A stretch of DNA of 8,206 bases. Origin: an uncultured Rhodocyclaceae bacterium. Lineage in GTDB: Bacteria > Pseudomonadota > Gammaproteobacteria > Burkholderiales > Rhodocyclaceae. A program made the translations under genes and the position numbers. The stretch spans positions 1 to 8,206 of the forward strand of contig CAIYZZ010000515.1 of the NCBI GenBank assembly GCA_903930805.1. Reading direction: 5' to 3'. Below, piece by piece: positions 1-8,168 of the stretch. The first letter of the stretch is position 1, and every line of letters starts with the position of its first letter. Under the pieces are notes generated by a model, which worked only from the letters and a program-made list of their open reading frames with translations, was not told where the DNA came from and did no database searches.

Positions 1-585
1 GCTCTTGGCCAGCTTGGGCAAAGCATCGATGTCATGCACCTTGCCATCGACACGCAGGCGCACGAAGCCCTGCGCCTTCAGCTCGGCGAACAGATCCAAT
101 TGTTCGCCCTTGCGGTTGGCGACCACGGGCGCAAGGATCATCAGCTTGGTTTCTTCGGGCAGGGCCAGCACGTGATCAACCATCTGCGAGACGCTCATCG
201 CCGCCAGCGGTTGGCCATGCTCCGGGCAATGCGGTGTACCGGCGCGAGCGTAGAGCAGACGAAGGTAATCGTGGATCTCGGTGACCGTGCCGACGGTGGA
301 GCGTGGATTGTGGCTGGTGGCCTTCTGCTCGATGGAGATGGCGGGCGACAGGCCTTCGATCAGGTCGACATCCGGTTTCTCCATCAACTGCAAGAACTGC
401 CGGGCGTAAGCCGAGAGCGATTCGACGTAGCGGCGCTGACCTTCGGCGTAGAGCGTGTCAAAGGCCAAGGAACTCTTGCCGGAGCCGGACAGACCGGTAA
501 TCACTGTCAGCCGGTTCCGCGGCAGGTCAAGATTGATGTTCTTGAGATTGTGCGTGCGGGCGCCGCGAATCTTGATGAAGTCCAT
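1..585 (-). CDS. uvrA: UvrA, excinuclease ABC subunit A (N-terminal 195 residues, truncated by window edge)
   Basis: UvrA is the damage-recognising ATPase of UvrABC nucleotide excision repair. It dimerises, loads UvrB at lesions, and acts in the cytoplasm on DNA. Translating the minus strand from the ATG at 585 gives a start [17 protein letters not shown], followed by the Walker A motif GLSGSGKSS at residues 31-39, the conserved block [10 protein letters not shown], and the UvrA signature [14 protein letters not shown]. After that come [19 protein letters not shown] and the start of the UvrB-binding/insertion region. About 195 of a usual ~940 residues are present; the rest lies left of the window. 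The ATG at 585 fits the family N-terminus, although no strong Shine-Dalgarno precedes it. The gene is divergent from the MFS-ssb operon, and uvrA next to ssb is a widespread arrangement. No damage or frameshift is seen in the visible part. Confidence 0.97.
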   Translation of the reverse strand, partial: MDFIKIRGARTHNLKNINLDLPRNRLTVITGLSGSGKSSLAFDTLYAEGQRRYVESLSAYARQFLQLMEKPDVDLIEGLSPAISIEQKATSHNPRSTVGTVTEIHDYLRLLYARAGTPHCPEHGQPLAAMSVSQMVDHVLALPEETKLMILAPVVANRKGEQLDLFAELKAQGFVRLRVDGKVHDIDALPKLAKS

Positions 586-597
586 GCTGAGTAATGG

Positions 598-626
598 TTG
601 CTGGCGTGTAATGGCGACCTGATAAT
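598..626 (+). promoter_or_regulatory. Candidate sigma-70 promoter for the MFS-ssb operon
   Basis: In the 76-base gap between the divergent uvrA and MFS starts there is TTGCTG (598-603), a 17-base spacer, and GATAAT (621-626). The -10 matches TATAAT at 5 of 6 positions; the -35 matches TTGACA only in its TTG half. Transcription would start near 633, about 30 bases before the MFS ATG. The AT-rich segment 621-629 also reads TATATT or TATTAT on the minus strand and could serve a uvrA promoter, but I found no convincing minus-strand -35 at proper spacing. This is motif reading only. Confidence 0.35.
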
Positions 627-661
627 ATACGCGCCCTCCCCCCGCCAAAGACATTCCCTGC

Positions 662-1858
662 ATGCTTTCCCCCGTTACCGATCCCATGACTCCCGCCGAG
701 CGGCGCACGGGCAGCGTTCTTGCCGCGATCTTCGGCTTGCGCATGCTCGGCCTGTTTCTGGTGCTGCCGGTGTTTTCTGTGCTTGCTGCGCAACTGCCTG
801 GAGGTGACGATGTCATGCTCGTCGGTCTGGCGCTGGGTGCCTACGGATTGACGCAGGCCTTTTTCCAGATTCCTTTCGGCATGGCATCCGACCGCTGGGG
901 GCGCAAACCTGTCATCGTCGCCGGCTTACTGCTCTTCGCTGCCGGTAGCTTCCTGGCGGCAACGGCACCGGATATCCACACGATGATCATCGGCCGCGTA
1001 CTGCAGGGCGCAGGCGCCATTTCGGCAGCGGTAACAGCACTGGCCGCCGACCTCACACGCGAACAGCACCGCACCAAGGTGATGGCGATGATCGGCGCAT
1101 CCATCGGCCTGGTGTTTGCACTGTCATTGGTGATTGCGCCACCGCTGGCAGCGGCTATCGGGCTATCCGGGTTGTTCGTCCTGACCGGTATGCTTGCACT
1201 CGGTGCCATTGTTCTGCTGTTTACTGCCGTCCCGCCAGCGCCGACTTTTTCTCCACAAGCGCGCGTGCCCTTTTCCACCGTGCTGCTCGATGCCAAACTG
1301 GCGCGCCTCAATTTTGGCGTTTTTGCCCTCCACCTGATGCAAACTGCGCTCTGGGTCGTCGTGCCACTGACACTGGTCTCCAATGGCTTGCCGGGCGCCG
1401 AGCACTGGAAAGTTTATCTGCCAGCGGTGCTGCTTTCGTTTGCCATCATGGTGCCAGCCATCATCGCCGCCGAGCGACATGGCAAGGTCAAGCCCATCTA
1501 TGCTGCCGCAGTAGCACTGCTAGTTGTGGTGCAGACGGGATTGGCATTGTTCAGCAGCGGACTGTGGGGCGTCAGCATCTGGCTGCTGCTGTTCTTCGTC
1601 GCCTTCAATATCCTCGAAGCCCTGCAACCCTCATTGATTTCGCGCATGGCACCAGCGGCATCGAAAGGTGCCGCGTTGGGGATTTACAATACGACGCAAT
1701 CGGTTGGCTTGTTTCTCGGCGGCGTGCTGGGCGGTTGGCTGGTAAAACATCATGGCGCATTCGCCGTGCATGCAGTATGCGCGGTAATCAGCATCATCTG
1801 GCTCGGTCTGGCGGCACGCATGACGCCGCCGCAACCACGGACAACAGCAGCATCCTAG
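662..1858 (+). CDS. MFS transporter, YajR-like drug/metabolite exporter family
   Basis: This is a 398-residue, very hydrophobic protein with about 12 predicted membrane helices, a major facilitator superfamily secondary transporter of the inner membrane. The start of the N-terminal domain reads [13 protein letters not shown], which resembles YajR and related putative exporters. MFS motif A is clear between helices 2 and 3, as [13 protein letters not shown] (roughly residues 75-87). [13 protein letters not shown] helix and the second bundle follow, ending just after the last helix. E. coli YajR carries an extra C-terminal cytoplasmic YAM domain that is absent here. The substrate cannot be told from sequence. 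Two in-frame starts are possible: ATG 662 and ATG 686 (MTPAERR). The second fits the usual family N-terminus well, and neither has a clear ribosome site. The gene lies between uvrA and ssb and is probably first in an operon with ssb. Confidence 0.93.
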   Translation: MLSPVTDPMTPAERRTGSVLAAIFGLRMLGLFLVLPVFSVLAAQLPGGDDVMLVGLALGAYGLTQAFFQIPFGMASDRWGRKPVIVAGLLLFAAGSFLAATAPDIHTMIIGRVLQGAGAISAAVTALAADLTREQHRTKVMAMIGASIGLVFALSLVIAPPLAAAIGLSGLFVLTGMLALGAIVLLFTAVPPAPTFSPQARVPFSTVLLDAKLARLNFGVFALHLMQTALWVVVPLTLVSNGLPGAEHWKVYLPAVLLSFAIMVPAIIAAERHGKVKPIYAAAVALLVVVQTGLALFSSGLWGVSIWLLLFFVAFNILEALQPSLISRMAPAASKGAALGIYNTTQSVGLFLGGVLGGWLVKHHGAFAVHAVCAVISIIWLGLAARMTPPQPRTTAAS

Positions 1859-1863
1859 GGAGG
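1857..1863 (+). promoter_or_regulatory. Strong Shine-Dalgarno of ssb overlapping the MFS stop codon
   Basis: The purine tract AGGGAGG begins inside the TAG stop of the MFS gene (1856-1858) and lies 7 bases before the ssb ATG at 1871. It fixes the ssb start, and it means ribosomes ending on the MFS gene sit on the ssb initiation site, which suggests translational coupling. It is the best ribosome-binding site in the window, as expected for an abundant protein. Confidence 0.8.
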
Positions 1864-1870
1864 CAAGCGC

Positions 1871-2341
1871 ATGGCATCGGTAAATAAAGTGATTTTGGTG
1901 GGCAACCTGGGGAAAGACCCCGAAACCCGCTACATGCCGAACGGCGATCAAGTGACGAACATCACCATCGCAACTTCAGAGAACTGGAAGGACAAGAGTT
2001 CCGGCGAACAAAAAGAGGCTACCGAGTGGCACCGCGTGGTGTTCTTCCGCCGTCTGGCCGAGATCGCCGGTCAGTACCTTAAGAAGGGTTCGCAAGTCTA
2101 TGTCGAAGGCTCGCTCAAGACGCGCAAGTGGCACGACAAGGATGGCCAGGATCGCTATACCACCGAGATCGTCGCCGACGAGATGAAGATGCTCGGGAAG
2201 CGCGAGGGCATGGGTGACGCGCCACCGCGCGAAAGCGGTGGCGGTAGGCCATCAGCCCGGCCCCAGACACAGAATGACTCCAGCCCAAGTAGCGGTGCGG
2301 GTGGTGGATTCGGTGATGTGGAAGACGACATTCCCTTTTAA
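1871..2341 (+). CDS. ssb: Single-stranded DNA-binding protein SSB
   Basis: SSB coats single-stranded DNA during replication, recombination and repair and recruits partners through its C-terminal tip. The 156-residue product has the standard layout. An OB fold covers about residues 1-108, with [14 protein letters not shown] at the start, DNA-stacking aromatics W39 and W53, and the [20 protein letters not shown] and [11 protein letters not shown] blocks. A flexible Gly/Ser/Pro/Gln-rich linker follows at about 110-147, and the acidic tip ends DDIPF, the docking site for partner proteins. Length is slightly below E. coli SSB (178). The start is fixed by the AGGGAGG ribosome site. The TAA stop is followed directly by the ATG of the next gene. 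Its position beside uvrA is conserved in many proteobacteria, although here an MFS gene separates the two. Confidence 0.98.
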   Translation: MASVNKVILVGNLGKDPETRYMPNGDQVTNITIATSENWKDKSSGEQKEATEWHRVVFFRRLAEIAGQYLKKGSQVYVEGSLKTRKWHDKDGQDRYTTEIVADEMKMLGKREGMGDAPPRESGGGRPSARPQTQNDSSPSSGAGGGFGDVEDDIPF

Positions 2342-3742
2342 ATGAAGCCACGCCTGCGCCAGCTGCGTGAGTATTCGCTGCGCGATCTCCTGGTCGTCGG
2401 CCTGCCGCTGATTTTGATCGTTGTCGCAGGCTTCTGGCTGGCCTCCCGTTACATCCAGCCAGCACCACCAAAGACACTGATCCTGTCGACCGGTGGCGAG
2501 GGCGGTGCCTATCAGCGCTTTGGTGCCGCTTACAAGGACGTGTTGAAGCGCTATGGCATCGAGGTCATCGAACAGCCTTCGGCTGGTTCGACAGAAAATC
2601 TGGCACGACTGCGCGACCCGGACTATGCGATCGATGCGGCATTCATCCAGGGTGGCACGGCGCGTGCGAAGGAAGATGATGCGATCGTTTCGCTGGGTGG
2701 CTTGTACAACGAACCCCTGTGGATTTTTTATCGCGCCGATCTGGAGTCGGACAACAAGGCGCTGACCCGTATCAGCGAACTGCGTGGGCGACGTATCGCC
2801 ATTGGCGGCATTGGAAGTGGCACGCGCCATCTGGCCATGGAGTTGCTATATGCGAACCGGCTTAATGACGGCAATGTGCGGCTGCTCGATCTGGGCGGCC
2901 TTGAACTCGCGCAGGCGTTCGCGGCGCGCCATCTGGACGTGGCCTTCGTCGTCGGACCTACCGAATCGGCCACGGTGTGGACTCTGTTGCACACGCCAGG
3001 CTTGCGCCTGATGAGTCTCGCACAGGCCGAAGCCTACACGCGACGCTTCCCCTATCTCTCAAACCTCATCCTGCCGCGCGGAGCGATCGACATCGCCAAT
3101 GACCAACCACCGCGCGATGTTCATTTGCTCGCCGCCACGGCCACGCTGGTAGTGCGCGAAGATACCCACCCTGCGCTGATTGATCTGCTGATGCAGGCCT
3201 TGAGCGAGGTACATGGCGGACCGGGCATCTTTCAGCGGCCAGGTGAGTTTCCCCGTGCCATCAATGCCGACATTCCGCTATCGCCGGAAGCCACGCGTTA
3301 TTACAAATCGGGCAAGCCACTCTTGCAACGCTACCTGCCCTTCTGGGCGGCAACGCTGGTGGATCGTATGGTAGTGATGCTGATCCCCTTGATCGCCGTG
3401 CTAATCCCGGTGCTCAAGATTGCGCCCGGGCTCTACAACTGGCGCATCAAGTCACGCATCTACCAGCGTTACGGCGAACTCAAGTTCATCGAAGCTGAGG
3501 TCGAGGCCGAACCGGCGCGACAGACGCGCACGGAATGGTTGAAGCGTGTCGACGCCATCGAGCACGACGTCAATCGCCTGCCAATGCCACTGGCTTTTTC
3601 CGACATGGTTTATACCTTGCGCGCACATATCGGCATGGTGCGTGAGGCGATCGAGAATAGGCTCCCCCCGCAAACGCCGCAATGCGGCGTTCTCCCCCCA
3701 GGGGGCCAAGAAACACTTGGGGCTGCCCAGCGTGTTTCTTGA
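2342..3742 (+). CDS. TAXI-family (TRAP-associated) solute-binding protein, membrane-anchored with a second C-terminal TM helix
   Basis: The 466-residue protein belongs to the TAXI/NMT1-like periplasmic binding fold. Residues 16-36 form an N-terminal membrane anchor with no obvious signal-peptidase site. The domain begins at about residue 44 with KTLILSTGGEGGAYQRFG, continues through IEQPSAGSTENL, AAFIQGGT, YNEPLWIFYR and IGGIGSGTRHLA, and runs to about 325. A second hydrophobic helix spans about 342-364 (VVMLIPLIAVLIPVLKI). A charged, helical cytoplasmic tail (RIYQRYGELKFIEAEVEAE onward) completes the conserved part. No TRAP membrane subunit is nearby, so it may be an orphan sensor or scaffold rather than a transporter subunit; the ligand is unknown. 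The ATG follows the ssb TAA without a gap and has no Shine-Dalgarno, so it probably depends on ssb translation. The last ~26 residues (from about 441) are Pro/Gly/Gln-rich and encoded by a palindromic repeat-like module, hence probably not ancestral. Confidence 0.88.
   Translation: MKPRLRQLREYSLRDLLVVGLPLILIVVAGFWLASRYIQPAPPKTLILSTGGEGGAYQRFGAAYKDVLKRYGIEVIEQPSAGSTENLARLRDPDYAIDAAFIQGGTARAKEDDAIVSLGGLYNEPLWIFYRADLESDNKALTRISELRGRRIAIGGIGSGTRHLAMELLYANRLNDGNVRLLDLGGLELAQAFAARHLDVAFVVGPTESATVWTLLHTPGLRLMSLAQAEAYTRRFPYLSNLILPRGAIDIANDQPPRDVHLLAATATLVVREDTHPALIDLLMQALSEVHGGPGIFQRPGEFPRAINADIPLSPEATRYYKSGKPLLQRYLPFWAATLVDRMVVMLIPLIAVLIPVLKIAPGLYNWRIKSRIYQRYGELKFIEAEVEAEPARQTRTEWLKRVDAIEHDVNRLPMPLAFSDMVYTLRAHIGMVREAIENRLPPQTPQCGVLPPGGQETLGAAQRVS
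3664..3741. repeat. GC-rich double-hairpin module (REP/MITE-like) fused to the 3' end of the TAXI gene
   Basis: This 78-base stretch looks unlike the coding sequence around it. It holds a C-run; a palindrome with 9-base arms AACGCCGCA (3673-3681) and TGCGGCGTT (3683-3691) around one base; then CCCCCC-A-GGGGG (3694-3705); then a longer inverted repeat CAAGAAACAC (3707-3716) with GTGTTTCTTG (3732-3741), a perfect 10-base match. Inside the second palindrome is a smaller stem TGGG-GCTG-CCCA (3718-3729). The module supplies the last ~26 codons and the stop of the TAXI gene. It has the form of short dispersed palindromic elements found in intergenic spaces of many betaproteobacteria. Only one copy is in this window, so calling it dispersed is inference. 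Confidence 0.6.
3707..3741. terminator. Possible bidirectional terminator hairpin between convergent genes
   Basis: The 10-bp stem CAAGAAACAC/GTGTTTCTTG, capped by a 4-bp TGGG/CCCA stem with a GCTG loop, is symmetrical and would form in transcripts from either strand. It sits exactly at the end of the TAXI gene and just beyond the rfaE2 stop (3748-3750), where a terminator is needed for both. No U-run follows on either strand, so it is not a classical intrinsic terminator; it may instead block transcripts or protect 3' ends. Confidence 0.4.
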
Positions 3743-3747
3743 AACTA

Positions 3748-4236
3748 CTACAGCCGCCTGATTTTTTCGAGCAAGGCGGTCGTCGAACGCTGATGGATGA
3801 AGGGGATGGAATGCACCTGCCCGCCCCAGCCGATCACCTCGGTAGCACCGACGATCTTGTCGATCGGCCAGTCGCCCCCCTTGGCGAGAGTATCCGGCCG
3901 GCAATCGAGGATGCGTTGCAGCGGCGTGTCTTCGTCGAACCAGGTGACCAGTGAAACACACTCCAGCGCCGCAAGTACCGCCATGCGATCGTCGAGCGCA
4001 TTTACCGGACGCTCGCCACCCTTGCCCAAGCGCTTGACAGAAACATCCGAATTGGCCGCGACGATCAGGCTGGCACCCAACGCGCGCGCCTGCGCCAAGT
4101 AGGTAACATGGCCACGATGCAGGATGTCGAAACAGCCGTTGGTAAATACCAGCGGACGCGGCAAAACCGCAATACGCTCGGCCAAGGCGGCCGGCGGGCA
4201 ACACTTGGCCTCGAACGTCGGCGCACCAAGGTTCAC
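3748..4236 (-). CDS. rfaE2: D-glycero-beta-D-manno-heptose 1-phosphate adenylyltransferase (RfaE2/HldC, stand-alone HldE C-terminal domain)
   Basis: This cytoplasmic enzyme transfers AMP from ATP to heptose 1-phosphate, giving ADP-heptose for the LPS inner core. In enterics it is the second half of the fused HldE; here it is a separate 162-residue protein, the normal size for split versions. The cytidylyltransferase-like Rossmann fold is clear: [18 protein letters not shown] holds the HxGH nucleotide-binding motif (H40-RG-H43), then [12 protein letters not shown], the [12 protein letters not shown] block, and the C-terminal [11 protein letters not shown]. The GTG at 4236 is chosen as start because it gives the usual length and falls 7 bases after the dolP-like TGA; in-frame codons further upstream lie inside dolP and read as non-homologous sequence. 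The ribosome site is weak, suggesting coupling. It is last in the cluster, 5 bases from the convergent TAXI gene. Confidence 0.94.
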   Translation of the reverse strand: MNLGAPTFEAKCCPPAALAERIAVLPRPLVFTNGCFDILHRGHVTYLAQARALGASLIVAANSDVSVKRLGKGGERPVNALDDRMAVLAALECVSLVTWFDEDTPLQRILDCRPDTLAKGGDWPIDKIVGATEVIGWGGQVHSIPFIHQRSTTALLEKIRRL

Positions 4237-4243
4237 GACGGAC

Positions 4244-5496
<1,253 letters not shown>

Positions 5497-5536
5497 CTAC
5501 CCAAGCCGCGTGCCGAGGCTGGCGCGAAATAGCGCA

Positions 5537-5902
5537 CTAAAGCACGACAAATACCTCAATTCGGAGCCGCCGCCAGGGACTCTTGTGCTTCACCAGCGCG
5601 GCAATGCGCGCCTCGACACGCTCACCGCTATCAATGGCAGCGGCTACCGCCTCGTTTTCCGCACGCGGCAGGTAACCCAGCTGATTCCCCTGCCACTCGA
5701 CCCGAACGGCCCGCGCATCATGTGGATTGGCGGGTTCGCGTATCAGCACCAATGCGTCACCTTCCCGCAAACGATCCCACAGGCTTTCCCCCGCGTGATA
5801 CTGAAAGCCGGCGAGCGGCGAGCTTTGCACAAGAATCTTGATGCTCTGGGCCTGCACGGCCAGGCTCAGAATGAGCAGAAGACTAATCAGCGCGGAACGC
5901 AT
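5537..5902 (-). CDS. Small exported HIRAN-domain protein
   Basis: From the ATG at 5902 the product is 121 residues. A typical Sec signal peptide comes first (MRSALISLLLILSLAVQA, likely cut after Ala18), then one domain filling nearly the whole mature protein. The motifs SPLAGFQYH, LREGDALVLIREPANPHD (N59-D62), AVRVEW and LGYLPRAEN are characteristic of HIRAN. HIRAN domains are best known from eukaryotic HLTF/Rad5, where they bind the 3' end of single-stranded DNA; many bacterial members stand alone. An exported copy cannot be assumed to bind chromosomal DNA, and its function is unknown. The start overlaps the end of yraN by 20 bases, so the two are surely co-transcribed. GGAG lies 10 bases upstream of this ATG. 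A longer in-frame start at 5968 would bury the signal peptide behind 22 residues and is rejected. Confidence 0.85.
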   Translation of the reverse strand: MRSALISLLLILSLAVQAQSIKILVQSSPLAGFQYHAGESLWDRLREGDALVLIREPANPHDARAVRVEWQGNQLGYLPRAENEAVAAAIDSGERVEARIAALVKHKSPWRRLRIEVFVVL

Positions 5903-6251
5903 CCTTGAGCCACTCCAGTTGTTCGCCGTCGATGAGTACGCAATCGAAGCGGCAGGGGACGTCGCCATGCCGCGCCAGCCAGTGCCGTGCTGCGAGGATC
6001 AGCCGTTTTTGCTTTGTCGCCGTGATGCTATAAGCCGCACCGCCAAAGTTGGCTCTGGGATTGACGGATCGGCGGCGTACCTCGACGAACACGGTATTGG
6101 CACCGTCGCGGCAGACGAGATCGATCTCGCCGCCCTTGACGCGAAAATTGCGCGCCAAAACCCTCAGGCCGTTCGCAACGAGATGGCGCTCGGCGACTTC
6201 CTCGCCGGCATCGCCGATCTGCTTTGTGCTGTGGGGGATAATGGCGGCCAT
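5883..6251 (-). CDS. yraN: YraN family protein (UPF0102), PD-(D/E)XK nuclease-like fold
   Basis: The product has 122 residues from the ATG at 6251, matching the usual size of this family. The motifs are QIGDAGEEVAERHL (about 11-24), RVLARNFRVKGGEIDLV (30-46), VFVEVRRR (54-61) and the NFGGAAYSITATKQKRL block. Glu17, Asp44 and Glu57-Val-Arg59 fit the E...D...ExK/R pattern of a restriction-endonuclease-like fold, so a nuclease role in DNA processing is plausible but not established. An alternative start at 6281 (ten residues more, after GGGGGTGG) is possible; the shorter form is preferred because the conserved domain begins near residue 10. It is the first gene of the minus-strand cluster. Its ATG interlocks with that of rsmI, so its promoter must lie inside rsmI. 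Confidence 0.9.
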   Translation of the reverse strand: MAAIIPHSTKQIGDAGEEVAERHLVANGLRVLARNFRVKGGEIDLVCRDGANTVFVEVRRRSVNPRANFGGAAYSITATKQKRLILAARHWLARHGDVPCRFDCVLIDGEQLEWLKDAFRAD

Positions 6252-7095
6252 GAGTGAACCCGTTAAAGCCGCATTGTCCATCGTTGCCACCCCCATCGGC
6301 AACCTCGGCGACATTACGCTCCGCGCACTGGAAACCCTGCGCCAGGCCGATGTCATCGCTTGCGAGGACACACGCCATGCGCGAAGATTGCTCGACCACC
6401 ACGCTATCCACGTGCAACTCCTGGCCGTGCATGAGCATAACGAGCAGGCAGCGGCGGCAAAACTGATCGGCCTGCTGGCGACCGGCAAGCGCGTGGCGCT
6501 GATTTCGGATGCTGGCACACCGGGAATTTCCGACCCTGGCGCACGCACCGTCGCCGCAGTACGCGCCGCCGGCTTCACCGTTACGCCACTGCCCGGCCCG
6601 AATGCCGCCATCGCCGCACTCTCCGCCGCCGGACTTGACGATGCGGCATTTCATTTCATCGGCTTCCTGCCGGCAAAAGTCGGCGCTCGCAGGACGGCAC
6701 TCGAAGCGCTGAAGCCCATTGTCGCGACACTGGTGTTCTACGAAGCGCCTCACCGCATCGAAGAGACGGTGGCTGATCTGGTCGCGCTGCTTGAACCCGA
6801 ACGCGACATTGTCATCGCCCGGGAACTGACCAAACTGTTCGAGGAAATCGTGCGCCTGCCGCTACCCGCAGCACCGGCCTGGCTCGCAGCCGACGACAAC
6901 CATCGCCGGGGCGAATTCGTCTTGCTGGTTTCCGCGACGCAACCGCGTGAAGGCCTGGATGCGGAAAGTGAGCGCATCCTGAAAACGCTGCTCGCAGAAC
7001 TGCCGGTCAAGCAAGCCGCCAAGCTCGCCAGCACGATCACCGGCGTGGCGAAGAACGATCTTTACCAACGGGCGCTGGCACTGAAGGACGGTTAA
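6250..7095 (+). CDS. rsmI: 16S rRNA (cytidine(1402)-2'-O)-methyltransferase RsmI
   Basis: RsmI 2'-O-methylates C1402 of 16S rRNA in the decoding centre, using S-adenosylmethionine. The 281-residue protein shows the tetrapyrrole-methylase-like fold in order: [19 protein letters not shown] (9-27), [12 protein letters not shown] (37-48), the SAM-loop motif [14 protein letters not shown] (84-97), [17 protein letters not shown] (113 onward), [19 protein letters not shown] and RRGEFVLLV. The length agrees with E. coli RsmI (286). The ATG at 6250 is preferred; an in-frame ATG at 6241 would add three residues but lies only 2 bases after the GGGGGA tract (6233-6238), whereas 6250 is 11 bases from it. 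The gene is divergent from yraN, as in E. coli, where lpoA stands in that position. It is followed 10 bases later by pyrC, probably in one transcript. Confidence 0.96.
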   Translation: MSEPVKAALSIVATPIGNLGDITLRALETLRQADVIACEDTRHARRLLDHHAIHVQLLAVHEHNEQAAAAKLIGLLATGKRVALISDAGTPGISDPGARTVAAVRAAGFTVTPLPGPNAAIAALSAAGLDDAAFHFIGFLPAKVGARRTALEALKPIVATLVFYEAPHRIEETVADLVALLEPERDIVIARELTKLFEEIVRLPLPAAPAWLAADDNHRRGEFVLLVSATQPREGLDAESERILKTLLAELPVKQAAKLASTITGVAKNDLYQRALALKDG

Positions 7096-7105
7096 AATCG
7101 CCGGC

Positions 7106-8149
7106 ATGCAGACTCTGACGATCACTCGCCCCGACGACTGGCACCTGCACCTGCGCGATGGCGATGCCATGAAGGCCGTACTGTCCGATACGGCACGGCG
7201 CTTCGCGCGCGCGATCGTCATGCCCAACCTCAAGCCGCCCGTCATGACGGTAGCGCAGGCGGCGGCCTATCGCGAGCGCATCCTTGCTGCACTCGTCACC
7301 ATGGCGCCAGGGCCGACTTTTGAACCGCTGATGACGATCTACCTCACCGACAATCTGCCCGCCGACGAGATCGACCGAGCGCGGGAGAGCGGCTTCGTCC
7401 ATGCGGTCAAGCTTTATCCGGCGGGGGCGACGACCAATTCGGCGGCTGGCGTCACCGATCTCAAAAAATGCTCTGCGACGCTGGCGCGCATGGAAAAACT
7501 CGGTCTACCACTACTGGTGCATGGCGAGGTGACCGATCCGGCGATCGACATCTTCGACCGTGAGGCAGCGTTCATTGATCAGATTTTGCGGCCGCTGCTG
7601 AACGACTTTCCTGCACTCAAGCTGGTGCTGGAACACGTCACGACCAAAGATGGCGTCGATTTCGTGCAAGCGAGTGGTACGAATGTCGCCGCAACTATCA
7701 CCGCACATCACCTGCTGCTGAACCGCAACGCGATCTTTGCCGGCGGCCTGCGGCCCCACCACTATTGCCTGCCAGTACTGAAGCGCGAAACCCACCGTCA
7801 GGCATTGATAGCCGCTGCCACCTCGGGCAACGCGAAATTCTTCCTCGGCACCGACTCTGCACCCCATGCAAAAAGCACCAAGGAAGCCGCCTGCGGTTGT
7901 GCTGGCTGCTATACCGCGCACGCTGGCATCGAACTGTACGCCGAAGCTTTCGAGGCCGCAGACGCGCTCGACAAGCTGGAAGGTTTTGCCAGCTTTTTTG
8001 GTGCCGATTACTACGGCTTGCCGCGCAATAGCGACACAATCACCCTGGTACGCGAAACCTGGACGGTGCCCGCTGATCAGCCCCTACTGGATGGTGATCC
8101 GCTGATTCCTTTGCGCGCAGGCGAATCAATCGCCTGGCGTCTGGCCTGA
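7106..8149 (+). CDS. pyrC: Dihydroorotase PyrC (class II, single-domain)
   Basis: PyrC catalyses reversible cyclisation of N-carbamoyl-L-aspartate to dihydroorotate, the third step of de novo pyrimidine synthesis, in the cytoplasm. The 347-residue length is typical of the E. coli-type enzyme. All expected zinc-site residues are seen: HLHLRDG (H13, H15), the carboxylated lysine in [11 protein letters not shown] (K102), H139 in LVHGEV, H177 in LEHVTT, and the catalytic aspartate D250 in LGTDSAPH. The substrate-binding arginine of HLRDG (R17) and the N41 region (VMPNLKPPV) are also present. The ATG at 7106 gives the normal family N-terminus and lies 10 bases after the rsmI stop. No good Shine-Dalgarno is visible, so coupling to rsmI translation is likely. 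No frameshift or missing residue is seen. Confidence 0.98.
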   Translation: MQTLTITRPDDWHLHLRDGDAMKAVLSDTARRFARAIVMPNLKPPVMTVAQAAAYRERILAALVTMAPGPTFEPLMTIYLTDNLPADEIDRARESGFVHAVKLYPAGATTNSAAGVTDLKKCSATLARMEKLGLPLLVHGEVTDPAIDIFDREAAFIDQILRPLLNDFPALKLVLEHVTTKDGVDFVQASGTNVAATITAHHLLLNRNAIFAGGLRPHHYCLPVLKRETHRQALIAAATSGNAKFFLGTDSAPHAKSTKEAACGCAGCYTAHAGIELYAEAFEAADALDKLEGFASFFGADYYGLPRNSDTITLVRETWTVPADQPLLDGDPLIPLRAGESIAWRLA

Positions 8150-8168
8150 TTCTCTGGAGTTGTTACGC

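Noticed and set aside
34..594. 186-codon open frame on the plus strand opposite uvrA
   Set aside because: It is antisense to a clear uvrA reading, has no recognisable domain, and is explained by the codon bias of high-GC DNA.
3452..4204. 250-codon minus-strand frame crossing the TAXI/rfaE2 junction
   Set aside because: It runs through parts of two well-recognised genes in another frame, including the repeat module, and shows no coherent domain.
5522..5535. GCGC-N6-GCGC inverted repeat between the HIRAN and diaA-like genes
   Set aside because: A four-base stem in GC-rich DNA is expected by chance and has no U-run.
6598..6606. RsmI loop reads PGPNA rather than the commoner PGPSA
   Set aside because: This position varies among true RsmI proteins (E. 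coli has Cys there as I recall), so it is not evidence of lost activity.
6028..6753. 241-codon minus-strand frame under rsmI and yraN
   Set aside because: RsmI and YraN motifs are unmistakable in the other frames; this frame is Arg/Gly/Cys-rich and looks like a shadow.
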